This document shows positions 53,187-61,595 of a DNA stretch of 64,000 nt, piece by piece. The notes under the pieces are model-generated. The model saw only the letters and a program-made list of their open reading frames with translations, was not told the DNA's origin and ran no database searches. How positions within the stretch are numbered: the first letter of the stretch is position 1; each line of letters opens with the position of its first letter. Source of the stretch: Paenibacillus luteus (GTDB lineage Bacteria > Bacillota > Bacilli > Paenibacillales > Paenibacillaceae); contig NZ_SKCD01000025.1 of NCBI RefSeq assembly GCF_006542765.1, positions 1 to 64,000 of the forward strand. The letters run 5' to 3'. The translations under genes were made by a program, and so were the position numbers.

Positions 53187-53708
53187 ATGGACAATAACCA
53201 AAGCTCCACCCATTATAATCGAAATCCGCTCGTCATGACCATATGTCCGCTAGAGCTTCATCATACGGAGGAAATATGCAGTTGGTCCTATCAGGACCGC
53301 TATGCTATTTATAATTGGCCTTCATGGGCGCAAATGCAAAAGGACGGAATCGAATTTGGCGATTCCGTCCTGCGCGCTGCGCAATATGCTGCTGTTATCG
53401 ATGACCAGCATAGGCTGATCGGTTATGCTCAATTTTTTCCCATTACGGGCGTCACAAGGCTCGGACTTGGACTAAGGCCGGATCTTTGCGGAAGAGGCCT
53501 TGGCCCTACTTTCATCCGCCTAATTGCAGCGGAAGCACTGCGGCGCAAGCCAGAGAACGAGATTGATCTGGAGGTGCTTGCTTGGAATGTCCGAGCTGTG
53601 CGCGCCTATGAACATGCCGGATTTAAAATCACAGATACGTATACGCGCTCTACGCCACAAGGCGACTACGAATGTTATTGCATGGTCTATGAGTCTGGTG
53701 GGAACTAG
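53187..53708 (+). CDS. GNAT family N-acetyltransferase
   Basis: 173 residues with the acetyl-CoA motif LRPDLCGRGLGPTFIRLIAAEA (about residue 103) and the C-terminal VLAWNVRAVRAYEHAGF, as in RimJ/RimL-type acetyltransferases. Substrate unknown. ATG 53187-53189 has GGAGG ten bases upstream. Its stop codon overlaps the convergent EAL gene by four bases. Confidence 0.87.
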   Translation: MDNNQSSTHYNRNPLVMTICPLELHHTEEICSWSYQDRYAIYNWPSWAQMQKDGIEFGDSVLRAAQYAAVIDDQHRLIGYAQFFPITGVTRLGLGLRPDLCGRGLGPTFIRLIAAEALRRKPENEIDLEVLAWNVRAVRAYEHAGFKITDTYTRSTPQGDYECYCMVYESGGN

Positions 53709-54940
53709 AGACGCTGAGCCCCCCGCTCCGAATCCTTTAAATCCATAAATAAAATAAGACCCGGCGCTACTAATACCGAAACGGTACGAATCCAGGCATA
53801 CGAATCCAAATCGGTGTATGCCCGTGAGACGATCGCCCGGCGATTTTCATTCAGCTGTACCAGATTGGGAACAAAGTAAGGACGCCAGCTCCAGTTGGCA
53901 CCACGATACTGTTCTTCGCGCCTCCAGTCCCTATCCGTTTCACGATAGTAATTGGATGAGAGCTGAATACCATCCTCGTTGCATAGGTACACCCGAATAC
54001 AATGATCATAAAGCTCCGGCAGAAGTTTTTCGATCCATTCGTCCTTCTGTTCTGAGCAGCGCGCCTGCTGTACAAGCTCAACAAGCTGCTCCGCCAATCG
54101 TTCGGATTGTCGCTGCCAGTAACGTTCGGTTCCTAAATGATGAAGCAAACGCTGCTCCAGCTCTGCTTCTATCACAAGAGCAAAACAATGCGGCTCCATA
54201 AACTCCGGCTCCGCTCGCGCGAACATGAAGCCCTGCACATAACGCGCCCCAGCTTGAATCGCGCGTGCCAAATCTTCACGCGTCTCGACCCCTTCGACAA
54301 GCAGAGAAGCCCCTATTTGCTCAGCCAAATCAGAGAAGGAGCGCAATACACCAAAATAACCGTCATGCGTCGCACTTTTCTTTATCATATGAATATCTAT
54401 CTTGAGCAGGTTAGGCTGAATTTGCGCAATGCGGTCCGTATTGCTATAACCGCTGCCTACATCATCAATAGCAATGATGCAGCCTCTGGACCGATAAATG
54501 TCAACGACGGTCCGCAGCCGCTCCATAGAACCAAGGAAAGACTCCTCCGTAATCTCTATAACAATCTGCTTCGGATCAATCCCATATCTATCGAGCAGCG
54601 ATAAGGTATAGAGCTCGCCGTTCTCCTCATAGCGGTATATCCAAGATGGCTTCAAATTAATGAACAGCAGCGGCTGCTCCTGCATGGAGGCCAGCTTGGA
54701 GAAGGCCTGTTCGCGCAGCAGCCGATCTACCACAATATGATCCTCTTCCGGAACTTCCTCATTGCAGAAAAAAGGCCCAAGGCTGCGCACGGCATTCCCT
54801 TTTACTGCGCGGCCAAGCACCTCATAGCCTATAATGCGTCTCGTATCCATCGCTATGATAGGCTGATAAAATGCGGCTAGTGTTTCACCGTTCAAACCAA
54901 GCGTTTTCGGCAGCAGAAACGATGATTGGCACTCCTTCAT
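53705..54940 (-). CDS. YkuI-like EAL domain protein
   Basis: 411 residues. EAL domain (about 15-265) with EVLGR in the signature position, NLKPSW, EITEES, IDDVGSGYSNTDR, KIDIHMI and LVEGVET, so all metal ligands seem present; it probably degrades c-di-GMP. The C-terminal 140 residues (RVYLCNEDGIQLSSN, NWSWRPYFVPNLVQ) match the PAS/Cache-like domain of B. subtilis YkuI. The length is also that of YkuI. B. subtilis YkuI binds c-di-GMP but its hydrolysis is weak or undetected, so activity here is open. AGAGGAG precedes the ATG. Confidence 0.88.
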   Translation of the reverse strand: MKECQSSFLLPKTLGLNGETLAAFYQPIIAMDTRRIIGYEVLGRAVKGNAVRSLGPFFCNEEVPEEDHIVVDRLLREQAFSKLASMQEQPLLFINLKPSWIYRYEENGELYTLSLLDRYGIDPKQIVIEITEESFLGSMERLRTVVDIYRSRGCIIAIDDVGSGYSNTDRIAQIQPNLLKIDIHMIKKSATHDGYFGVLRSFSDLAEQIGASLLVEGVETREDLARAIQAGARYVQGFMFARAEPEFMEPHCFALVIEAELEQRLLHHLGTERYWQRQSERLAEQLVELVQQARCSEQKDEWIEKLLPELYDHCIRVYLCNEDGIQLSSNYYRETDRDWRREEQYRGANWSWRPYFVPNLVQLNENRRAIVSRAYTDLDSYAWIRTVSVLVAPGLILFMDLKDSERGAQRL

Positions 54941-54997
54941 AGCGGTCTCCTCTATGTTACATATGCGTTAATTTATCTGTCATACTTATTGAATAAT

Positions 54998-55026
54998 ATT
55001 GTAATAGAGTCGACATAAATTGTAAA
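54998..55026 (-). promoter_or_regulatory. Promoter of the EAL gene
   Basis: Minus-strand TTTACA (55021-55026) and TACAAT (54998-55003) with a 17 bp spacer, about 58 bp before the start codon. Three Spo0A-box-like sites overlap or flank it. Confidence 0.55.
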
Positions 55027-55069
55027 GATCCGACATCTCTACTTCCAATAAAAGATGGATACTGTCGAA
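55009..55069. promoter_or_regulatory. Spo0A box cluster at the EAL promoter
   Basis: The core 0A box TGTCGAA occurs exactly at 55063-55069 (plus strand). Six-of-seven matches lie at 55029-55035 and 55009-55015 on the minus strand (TGTCGGA and TGTCGAC), the last inside the -35/-10 spacer. The positions suit repression by Spo0A~P. Confidence 0.5.
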
Positions 55070-55071
55070 TT

Positions 55072-55365
55072 TTAGATTAAGCGAATAATTTGTGTCACCT
55101 TATCACCCTGTGAAACTTCAATAATATGATGCTTGTTATTATAGGTAATGACACCTTCGCCCACTTCAATTACCGGGTTCTCGCCCAAACCAAAAAAAAC
55201 GTCGTCAGCCAGCGCTTCCATTACTTCATGACGGTCTTCGCTCGGCAGCACCGCCCATTCCTCAGGCTCCATCTCAAAAAAGGTATAGCTCCCATCAATT
55301 TCCGCAACTGCAGCTGTCAAATCCTTCAATATATCCGCGTATTCCCTTGCATGTCTAACTCCCAT
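55072..55365 (-). CDS. Conserved-looking small protein of unknown function
   Basis: 97 residues, acidic and soluble (YADILKDLTAAVAEIDGSYTFFEMEPEEWAVLP, then GEGVITYNNKHHIIEVSQGDKV). I do not recognise the family. AGGTGG precedes the ATG and GTTAAA/TAGAAT with a 16-bp spacer give a plausible promoter. It stands alone, divergent from motA. Confidence 0.65.
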   Translation of the reverse strand: MGVRHAREYADILKDLTAAVAEIDGSYTFFEMEPEEWAVLPSEDRHEVMEALADDVFFGLGENPVIEVGEGVITYNNKHHIIEVSQGDKVTQIIRLI

Positions 55366-55547
55366 TTGCCTTTTCCACCTTTATCATCGTCAATTTTTGT
55401 ACACATCTCTCTACTATTCTACCGCATTTTATCAATTTTTAACGCGATTGCCTTCAAATCGTTCCATTTACTCTAACTTCAGAATACCCATCTGACGATA
55501 ATATAAGAAGTAGAGAAATGTCGAAATCGTATTGGACGGGGTGTATG

Positions 55548-56348
55548 ATGAAAAATTCAACAATTATTGGTCTTGTGCTAGGATTAGTCGCTGTACTAGG
55601 AGGCATGGTTTTAAAGGGAGCACACCTCTCATCTCTTGCAAACCCTGCTGCTTTTATGATTATTATTTTGGGAACCATCGCTTCTGTTATGATTGCATTC
55701 CCAATGTCAGAGCTCTCCAAAGTCGGCAAGCTGTTCAAAATGGTATTTACTGAGCAAAAGCTGCCTCAGCGCGATGAGTTAATCCAGCGCTTTATGGAAT
55801 GGGCTTCCATTACCCGCCGCGAAGGCTTGCTTGCCCTTGAAGCAAAGGTAGATGAAATTGAAGATACGTTCCTTCGCAATGGTATGCGTATGATTATTGA
55901 TGGAAATGACCAAGACTTCGTACGCGATGTTCTGCTGGAAGATATTGCAGCAACCGAGGATCGCCACAAAGCTGGCGCTTTGATCTTCACACAAGCAGGT
56001 ACATATGCTCCAACGCTAGGGGTACTCGGTGCGGTTGTCGGGCTCGTTGCCGCGCTTGCAGATATGAGTGACATGAACAAGCTTGCCCACGCCATTGCGG
56101 GAGCCTTTATCGCTACCCTGCTTGGTATCTTTACAGGTTATGTTCTGTGGCATCCTATTGCCAATAAACTTAAGCGCATGTCCAAAAGAGAAATTCAAAT
56201 TCGCCTGATGATGGTTGAAGGGCTTCTGTCCATTCAATCCGGCGTGTCCACGATCGCCATTAATCAGAAGCTGTCTGTTTTCCTTACCCCTACAGAGAGA
56301 TTGAAGATGAAGGAGAAGGAGGAAGGCGCCGTTGAGCAAAAAGCATAG
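55548..56348 (+). CDS. motA: Flagellar motor stator protein MotA
   Basis: 266 residues with four membrane segments and a large cytoplasmic loop carrying the charged residues that meet FliG (MIIDGNDQDFVRDVL region). The last two segments contain AGTYAPTLGVLGAVVGL and AIAGAFIATLLGIFTGYVL with the conserved prolines. Two ATG codons stand side by side after GGGGTG; I use the second for spacing. Its end overlaps motB by 17 bases. MotA and MotB form the ion channel that drives flagellar rotation. Confidence 0.95.
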   Translation: MKNSTIIGLVLGLVAVLGGMVLKGAHLSSLANPAAFMIIILGTIASVMIAFPMSELSKVGKLFKMVFTEQKLPQRDELIQRFMEWASITRREGLLALEAKVDEIEDTFLRNGMRMIIDGNDQDFVRDVLLEDIAATEDRHKAGALIFTQAGTYAPTLGVLGAVVGLVAALADMSDMNKLAHAIAGAFIATLLGIFTGYVLWHPIANKLKRMSKREIQIRLMMVEGLLSIQSGVSTIAINQKLSVFLTPTERLKMKEKEEGAVEQKA

Positions 56349-57171
56349 GCATGAGGAACATGAGGAGCATGTTGATGAATCTTGGCTGATTCCATATGCT
56401 GACTTGCTGACGCTCCTCCTGGCCCTCTTTATCGTGTTATACTCCATGAACTCGGTAGACGTTAAGAAGTTTGAAGAAATGTCCCAAGCCTTCAGTATTG
56501 CGCTTAGCACGGGCAGCGGCGTCCTTTCGGAGACCGCAATTGTCAAAACCGGCGAAGACGATGGGAAAAAGCAGGATGACACTGGCGGCGTTATCGACTC
56601 GAAGGAGGATCCTACGGACGAGAGCAATGATTTGTCTGCAGAGGAGAAAGCCCGGGAAGAGCTGATGAAGCAGGAGCAGAAGGATCTTGAGGATCTTAAG
56701 AAAAAAATCGACTCATATATTGAGAAAAACGGCCTTACCTCCGATCTCGAAACTAAGCTCAATCTCTCTCAGCTTATGATTACGATTAGCGACAATGCGT
56801 TATTTGCACCAGCCCAAGCGTCCGTCAAGCCCGAATCTAAAGAACTGGCGATCGCGATCGGCAAGATGCTGCAGCAATATCCAGATTACGAGGTCGTCGT
56901 ATCCGGACATACGGACACCACGCCAATCTCGACTGTATTCTTCAAGTCCAACTGGGATCTAAGCTCCATGCGGGCCATTCGTTTTATGGATATTTTGCTT
57001 GAAAATAAACAGCTGAAGCCTGAACGCTTCAGTGCAATTGGTTACGGCGAATATCGTCCGGTTGCCGATAACAAGACGGTTGCGGGCAAATCCAAAAACC
57101 GCCGCGTTGAGGTATCTATCATGCATACCTATGCTGATCCGAAGAGCGCGCAATCGATTTCAGTGAAATAA
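56332..57171 (+). CDS. motB: Flagellar motor stator protein MotB
   Basis: 279 residues. One membrane segment after ESWLIPYADLLTLLLALF, with the ion-binding Asp24; a plug and linker region rich in Lys/Glu/Asp; and a C-terminal OmpA-like peptidoglycan-binding domain (VVVSGHTDTTPIS, NWDLSSMRAIRFM, GYGEYRPVADN and KSKNRRVEV). It anchors the stator to the wall. The sequence is close to B. subtilis MotB, so proton use is likely but cannot be proved here. Confidence 0.96.
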   Translation: MSKKHRHEEHEEHVDESWLIPYADLLTLLLALFIVLYSMNSVDVKKFEEMSQAFSIALSTGSGVLSETAIVKTGEDDGKKQDDTGGVIDSKEDPTDESNDLSAEEKAREELMKQEQKDLEDLKKKIDSYIEKNGLTSDLETKLNLSQLMITISDNALFAPAQASVKPESKELAIAIGKMLQQYPDYEVVVSGHTDTTPISTVFFKSNWDLSSMRAIRFMDILLENKQLKPERFSAIGYGEYRPVADNKTVAGKSKNRRVEVSIMHTYADPKSAQSISVK

Positions 57172-57201
57172 CACGATCGAACGGATATCGTTTTCTATTT
57201 C

Positions 57202-57250
57202 AAAAAAAACCTGAGGCTACACGCAACTGGCGTGTAACCTCAGGTTTTTT
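57202..57250. terminator. Bidirectional terminator between motB and rluF
   Basis: Arms AAACCTGAGG and CCTCAGGTTT, with further pairing ACACGC/GCGTGT, and A/T tracts on both sides; the flanking genes are convergent. Confidence 0.9.
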
Positions 57251-57272
57251 GCTGCTATATCCAGCCATTTCA

Positions 57273-57974
57273 TTATACCGGCTCGTAGCTTAACGTTTCA
57301 AATAGCTCGTTCTTCTCCGCTTCGCTGAGATTCCGCCATTTGCCGACCTGCAATCCGCCCAAATGAATGTTCATAATTCTTTGGCGCTGCAGCCTTCTTA
57401 CGTGAAAACCAAACGCCTCACACATCCTGCGGATTTGACGGTTGCGACCCTCCGTCAGAATAATCCGGAATACCCGATCGGTCACTCGCGTCACCACGCA
57501 AGGCAAAGTCATGCTGCCAAGAATATGGACGCCAGTCGCCATCCCTTTCAGGAAGGCCTCTGTTACCGGCTTGTCCACCGTGACTAAGTATTCCTTCTCG
57601 TGTTTGCCTTCTGAGCGAAGAATCGGATTAACAATATCTCCGTCATTGGTTAGTAGGATTAAACCTTCCGAATCCTTATCCAGCCTTCCGATAGGAAAAA
57701 TCCGCTCTGTATGGCCTACAAAATCGACAATGTTTCCTTTAATATGCAACTCCGTCGTGCTAGTGATGCCTATTGGCTTATTTAACGCAATATAGACATG
57801 GCCCTTCTGCTCGCCAATCTTACGCCCATCAACACGTACATCGTCGCCTGGCTCCGCCTGGCTTCCCAGCTGTGCCGCTACCCCATTAATGGTTACCCGG
57901 CCGCTGTCTACCAGCTTATCTGCCTCGCGTCTGGAGCAATATCCTGTTTCACTAATAAACTTATTGATTCTCAA
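57273..57974 (-). CDS. rluF: 23S rRNA pseudouridine synthase, RluF-like
   Basis: 233 residues. An S4 RNA-binding domain at the N-terminus (RINKFISETGYCSRREADKLV) and the pseudouridine synthase core with catalytic Asp in FPIGRLDKDSEGLILLTNDG and the downstream TEGRNRQIRRMCEAFG. The pattern is that of the RluB/E/F family; the opening RINKFISETG fits RluF. I start at TTG 57972-57974, with GGGGTGA upstream, since homology begins there. It lies 7 bp after the SDR-type gene and is likely in the same operon. Confidence 0.9.
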   Translation of the reverse strand: MRINKFISETGYCSRREADKLVDSGRVTINGVAAQLGSQAEPGDDVRVDGRKIGEQKGHVYIALNKPIGITSTTELHIKGNIVDFVGHTERIFPIGRLDKDSEGLILLTNDGDIVNPILRSEGKHEKEYLVTVDKPVTEAFLKGMATGVHILGSMTLPCVVTRVTDRVFRIILTEGRNRQIRRMCEAFGFHVRRLQRQRIMNIHLGGLQVGKWRNLSEAEKNELFETLSYEPV

Positions 57975-57981
57975 AGCTGAT

Positions 57982-58800
57982 TCACCCCGTTGTATGTACT
58001 GCCAGCTCGGCAATTTTGTCCGATGGATAATACTGAATGGCTGATGCCTTGCCGCCTGCTGCCGAAGTTGCTGCGCCTAGAGCTTGGAATGCAGCAAACA
58101 GCATAGCAAGGGCAACTGCCTCCCCCTTGATCGCACGGTATTTGCGCAAAGGACCGACCATGGCGAATTGTAGGCTTTTCGATACCCATGCGCCAAGAGC
58201 TTCCCCTGGACGTGCCTCCGGACGCTCACCCAGCAATAGAGAGGGCTGGAACACCTGAATGTGCGGTATGCTTAGCTTAGCAAGATTATCCTGCAGCTCC
58301 CCCTTGACCCTGCTATAAAAGAATCTAGAGTCCTGCGAGGCCCCCATAGCCGTGACGACAGAAAACACCACAACATCCGTCCGTTCTGCGAACTGTGCCA
58401 AGGATAGAGGATATTCATAATCGACCTTCCGGAATGCTTCTTTTGTTTTTGCAATCTTGATCGTGGTGCCGAGCGTACAGAATACCATATCGACTTTAAC
58501 CTGTTCCAATGCAAGCTCCATGTCATCCAAAGATGCAACAATAACCTCTACCTTGGCAAGCTCACTTGGGCGGCCAAGTCCTTCCATAGCTACCGGCCTC
58601 CGAGACAGGACCGTTATTTTGCTTATGGATGGTTCCACAATCAGCTGCTTTAGCAAGGCCCTGCCGATAAGACCGGTTGCTCCTGCAAGCAAAGAAGTAT
58701 AACCCGCTAATTCAACGGTCGACTTGCTGCCCTTATGATCAAGTTCCATCGTATCTGGTTCCAATACCAAGTCTCCTGTCTCCTTCCGCTTGTTCAGCAA
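57982..58800 (-). CDS. NAD(P)-binding protein of the atypical SDR type
   Basis: 272 residues. After about 35 uncertain N-terminal residues comes LLAGATGLIGRALLKQL, a dinucleotide-binding motif, then MVFCTLGTTIKIAKTKEAFRKVDYEYPL and VFSVVTAMGASQDSRFFYSRVKGELQDNL, where Tyr/Lys occupy the usual place. It resembles HTATIP2/YwnB-type oxidoreductases. Substrate unknown. The TTG start has only a weak site (CGGAAG); ATG at codon 18 is an alternative. Confidence 0.8.
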   Translation of the reverse strand: MLNKRKETGDLVLEPDTMELDHKGSKSTVELAGYTSLLAGATGLIGRALLKQLIVEPSISKITVLSRRPVAMEGLGRPSELAKVEVIVASLDDMELALEQVKVDMVFCTLGTTIKIAKTKEAFRKVDYEYPLSLAQFAERTDVVVFSVVTAMGASQDSRFFYSRVKGELQDNLAKLSIPHIQVFQPSLLLGERPEARPGEALGAWVSKSLQFAMVGPLRKYRAIKGEAVALAMLFAAFQALGAATSAAGGKASAIQYYPSDKIAELAVHTTG

Positions 58801-58816
58801 GCTTCCGATCTTTTTC

Positions 58817-60673
58817 TTATTGTCCTAGTATACCGCTCTCGGGCTCTTCTTTCAAAGCAGGAAGCTGCAAATGTACCGTTGTGCCAACATTAACCTGGCT
58901 TTTGATATCCAGCGTTCCGCGGTGGCTGTTAATAATACGCTGGCTGACCATGATGCCGAGGCCCGTTCCCGTTTCTTTGCCCGTAAAAAAAGGATCGCCA
59001 ATCTTCGGAATCATCTCGTCTGGAATTCCCACGCCCTCATCCGTAATCGTAATGGATATATAATCCCGTTTGTAAGTGATATAAATATGAATCGTGCCTC
59101 CGCTTGGCATAGCCTCAATGGCATTCTTGAGCAAATTAATGAACACCTGCTTCAATTGATTCTCCTCACAGGAAATAAGACAAGCCTCTTCGGTAAAGGA
59201 TATCCGAAATTCAATATTGTGGAGCAGCGCTTCACTGTTCATTAAAGCAATAACATCCTGCAGCACATTTCTGACGTCCTTAGCCACGAATCTTGTTGCT
59301 TGCGGCTTCGCCAGAATAAGAAACTCCCCTACAATTAGATTAATGCGGTCTAGTTCCGAGAGCATAAGCGTTACATGAGAGAGCGTAAGCTTCTTGCTCT
59401 CCTGCTGCAGCTGCAGAAACCCGCGCAGCGTTGTAAGCGGATTTCGAATCTCGTGGGCGACTCCAGCGGCAAGCTGTCCAACCGTCGTCAGCTTCTCCGA
59501 TCTGCGAAGCAGCTCCTCCATTTTGTTCCGGCTGCGCATATCTCTTGATATGCTTGCAAATGCACGAATCGTTCCATCCGAATCACGAATTGGCGAGATG
59601 GTAACGCTCACCGGAATCAGTTCTCCCGTTTTCGTTACGCACATCGTTTCCTGCGCGGGAAGAGCCTTTCCGAGCAAGAGCTGATTCAGCATATGCCTCA
59701 TCTCCGCGCGGTGCGTATCAGGAAGAATCGGATAGACGAGCCCCGTCGCCTCTTCCTCCTCATATCCAAAGAGCAGCTCAAAGGCGCGGTTAACCTGAAT
59801 GATTTTCCCATCGAGATCATTTAGATGAATAGCATCGCTTGTATGGTTAATAAAAGATTCCAAATGTTCCTTCATGCGTCGATTTTCCTCGAAGGCACGT
59901 CTGAGCTTATTCATATAGATGCTTAAGTTTTGCGACATCGCATTCACCTTAAGTGCCAGCAGGCCAAACTCATCCTTTCGCTTAATTCGGATCGGCTGCT
60001 GAAACCGTACGGAGGACACCTCGTTTACCTTCCATAAAATATCTTTTAACGGCCTAATCATAACGCCTACCATCCAGTAACTGATGATAAGCACCAGCAG
60101 CATGGTTATCCCCGTGTAAATCAAGGCGTCATTGCGCTTCTGGCTAATGAGCTGTTTAATGCCGTCACTATCGTACACAATGCTGATAATATAGTTATTA
60201 TTCAGTCCCGTTGTATAGTAGCTTCTAAAATAGGACTGTTCATTTATCTGCATTTTGCGCAGCAAAAAGCCCGAACTCCTCACATTTGAGAAAAGAGAAT
60301 AGTCGCTTTTGGAATCCATATAGGTGTAAGTGCCAAAAGGGATGGCTAATGTATCTTGCTCAAACACGGTAATTTCCTTTATATTGGGGTTTAATGCTTT
60401 AACAATATCGAAAAGCTTTTCCGGGCTTAGCTGCTCCCCTTCAATAGGCGAAGAAACATTAACCGACTTCCCGCCCAGTGAGGAAAAAAAGCTGGCCACA
60501 TGCATAGAAGTATCCTGCATTGAACGGCGCGCCTGCTCTTTCATGCCCTCAGTCATCGAATATTCGCTTAACATATGATGAAAGATAAAAAACGTTAATA
60601 CGATAAGCGTAATCAAGACGGAAAACTTCATCTTAATTGACAATGAATGACACATCCTTCTGCCCATGAACAT
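58817..60673 (-). CDS. Orphan sporulation-type PAS sensor histidine kinase
   Basis: About 618 residues. Two membrane segments (about 15-37 and 185-205) flank an extracellular domain; then HAMP, a PAS domain (INHTSDAIHLNDLDGKIIQVNRAFELLFGY), a HisKA domain with GVAHEIRNPLTTLRGFLQLQ, and an ATPase with NLLKNAIEAMPSGG and GTGLGI. The H box resembles kinases that phosphorylate Spo0F, and no response regulator is adjacent. The start is uncertain: ATG 60671-60673, an ATG six codons in or a TTG ten codons in. DnaA boxes lie immediately upstream. Confidence 0.88.
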   Translation of the reverse strand: MFMGRRMCHSLSIKMKFSVLITLIVLTFFIFHHMLSEYSMTEGMKEQARRSMQDTSMHVASFFSSLGGKSVNVSSPIEGEQLSPEKLFDIVKALNPNIKEITVFEQDTLAIPFGTYTYMDSKSDYSLFSNVRSSGFLLRKMQINEQSYFRSYYTTGLNNNYIISIVYDSDGIKQLISQKRNDALIYTGITMLLVLIISYWMVGVMIRPLKDILWKVNEVSSVRFQQPIRIKRKDEFGLLALKVNAMSQNLSIYMNKLRRAFEENRRMKEHLESFINHTSDAIHLNDLDGKIIQVNRAFELLFGYEEEEATGLVYPILPDTHRAEMRHMLNQLLLGKALPAQETMCVTKTGELIPVSVTISPIRDSDGTIRAFASISRDMRSRNKMEELLRRSEKLTTVGQLAAGVAHEIRNPLTTLRGFLQLQQESKKLTLSHVTLMLSELDRINLIVGEFLILAKPQATRFVAKDVRNVLQDVIALMNSEALLHNIEFRISFTEEACLISCEENQLKQVFINLLKNAIEAMPSGGTIHIYITYKRDYISITITDEGVGIPDEMIPKIGDPFFTGKETGTGLGIMVSQRIINSHRGTLDIKSQVNVGTTVHLQLPALKEEPESGILGQ

Positions 60674-60685
60674 TTTATTAACAAC

Positions 60686-60793
60686 TTATACACATTATCA
60701 ACAGAAGCTGTGCACAGACCTGAATAAAATGTTAGTATTTATGTGCATATCACACGAGTTATCCACAATGTTATCCACTACATGTTAACAACA
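60686..60793. other. DnaA box cluster between the orphan kinase and tadA
   Basis: Two exact matches to TTATNCACA lie at 60686-60694 (TTATACACA) and 60759-60767 (TTATCCACA). Eight-of-nine matches are TTATCAACA (60695-60703), TTATCCACT (60771-60779) and, on the minus strand, ATATGCACA (60742-60750). A weaker TTAACAACA is at 60785-60793. Several short A/T-rich stretches separate them. This is the main content of the 170-bp gap and covers the likely promoters of both neighbouring genes. Confidence 0.7.
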
Positions 60794-60842
60794 GAATATT
60801 TGTTCGTTGGATATTCATAACCATTCAAAGGAGTTATCAAGC

Positions 60843-61307
60843 ATGATTAAAGAACTAGAAGACCAAAATTGGATGCTGGAAGCCATCGCAGAAGCCAAAA
60901 AAGCAGAAGAAATCGGCGAGGTTCCCATCGGAGCTGTTATTGTCAGGCATAATGAAATAATTGGAAGAGGTTACAACTTGAGAGAAACGCGGTTCGATCC
61001 GACCGCGCATGCTGAAATGGTCGCCATACGCGATGCTTGCGATCGCATCGGCGCTTGGAGATTGCTCGATTGTACGTTGTATGTCACATTGGAGCCTTGT
61101 CCGATGTGTGCCGGGGCTATCGTTCAATCCCGAGTGAAACGTGTTGTTTACGGAACAACAGATCCTAAAGCCGGTTGTGCTGGAACACTCATGAACTTAC
61201 TGCAAGAGCCCCGTTTCAACCATGAAACGGAGCTCACTAGTGGTATTTTGCAGCCGGAATGCGCATCTCTGTTAAAGCAATTTTTCCGTCGGTTGCGGGA
61301 GAAATAG
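60843..61307 (+). CDS. tadA: tRNA-specific adenosine deaminase
   Basis: 154 residues. The zinc-dependent deaminase signature is complete: HAEMVAIRDA with catalytic His-Ala-Glu (about residue 58) and EPCPMCAGAIVQSRV (PCxxC, about 87-91). TadA converts adenosine 34 of tRNA-Arg(ACG) to inosine. ATG 60843-60845 has AAAGGAG upstream; twelve in-frame codons precede it. In B. subtilis tadA lies directly before the SRP RNA gene and dnaX, which here lie at the other end of the window. Confidence 0.96.
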   Translation: MIKELEDQNWMLEAIAEAKKAEEIGEVPIGAVIVRHNEIIGRGYNLRETRFDPTAHAEMVAIRDACDRIGAWRLLDCTLYVTLEPCPMCAGAIVQSRVKRVVYGTTDPKAGCAGTLMNLLQEPRFNHETELTSGILQPECASLLKQFFRRLREK

Positions 61308-61312
61308 CATTC

Positions 61313-61507
61313 CTACAGATTGTCGCGGCGTATCGTGATATGAGTTAGCTCATTTCTTTGTATATACTGTAACGCAACAATAAGTTGATCGGCCTCTTCG
61401 CTAATCGCCAGAACATCCGGATCTGTCAAACTGCCGCGTGCTTCGGCTATTTCATGAAGCTTTAGCCGCAGCGACTGCAATTGTTTAAGCAAGTGTTTTT
61501 TGTCCAT
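61313..61507 (-). CDS. Spo0E-like sporulation regulatory phosphatase
   Basis: About 64 residues forming two helices: LLKQLQSLRLKLHEIAEARGSLTDPDVLAISEEADQLI. The motif SEEADQLI stands where the Spo0E family has SxxLDxLI, with the second helix Asp conserved. Such proteins remove phosphate from Spo0A~P and delay sporulation. ATG 61505-61507 follows a weak AAGCGAG; AAGGAG is 18 bases off with no in-frame start near it. It is convergent with tadA (5 bp apart). A perfect Spo0A box is upstream. Confidence 0.75.
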   Translation of the reverse strand: MDKKHLLKQLQSLRLKLHEIAEARGSLTDPDVLAISEEADQLIVALQYIQRNELTHITIRRDNL

Positions 61508-61558
61508 AGCTCGCTTCGGGGCACGCTCCTTATCTAGCACTCGTGTGGTAATGCTTCT

Positions 61559-61564
61559 ATTATA
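61559..61564 (-). promoter_or_regulatory. Putative -10 box of the Spo0E-like gene
   Basis: A minus-strand TATAAT lies about 50 bp before the start codon. The nearest -35-like TTTACA is 21 bp further, too far for ordinary sigma-A use but like Spo0A-activated promoters such as spoIIG. Confidence 0.45.
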
Positions 61565-61595
61565 CTCGGAGTCCAATAAGGAGTTTGTAAAAACT

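Noticed and set aside
56016..56762. A 248-codon minus-strand frame
   Set aside because: Antisense to the end of motA and to motB, Ser-rich by codon reflection, no start site.
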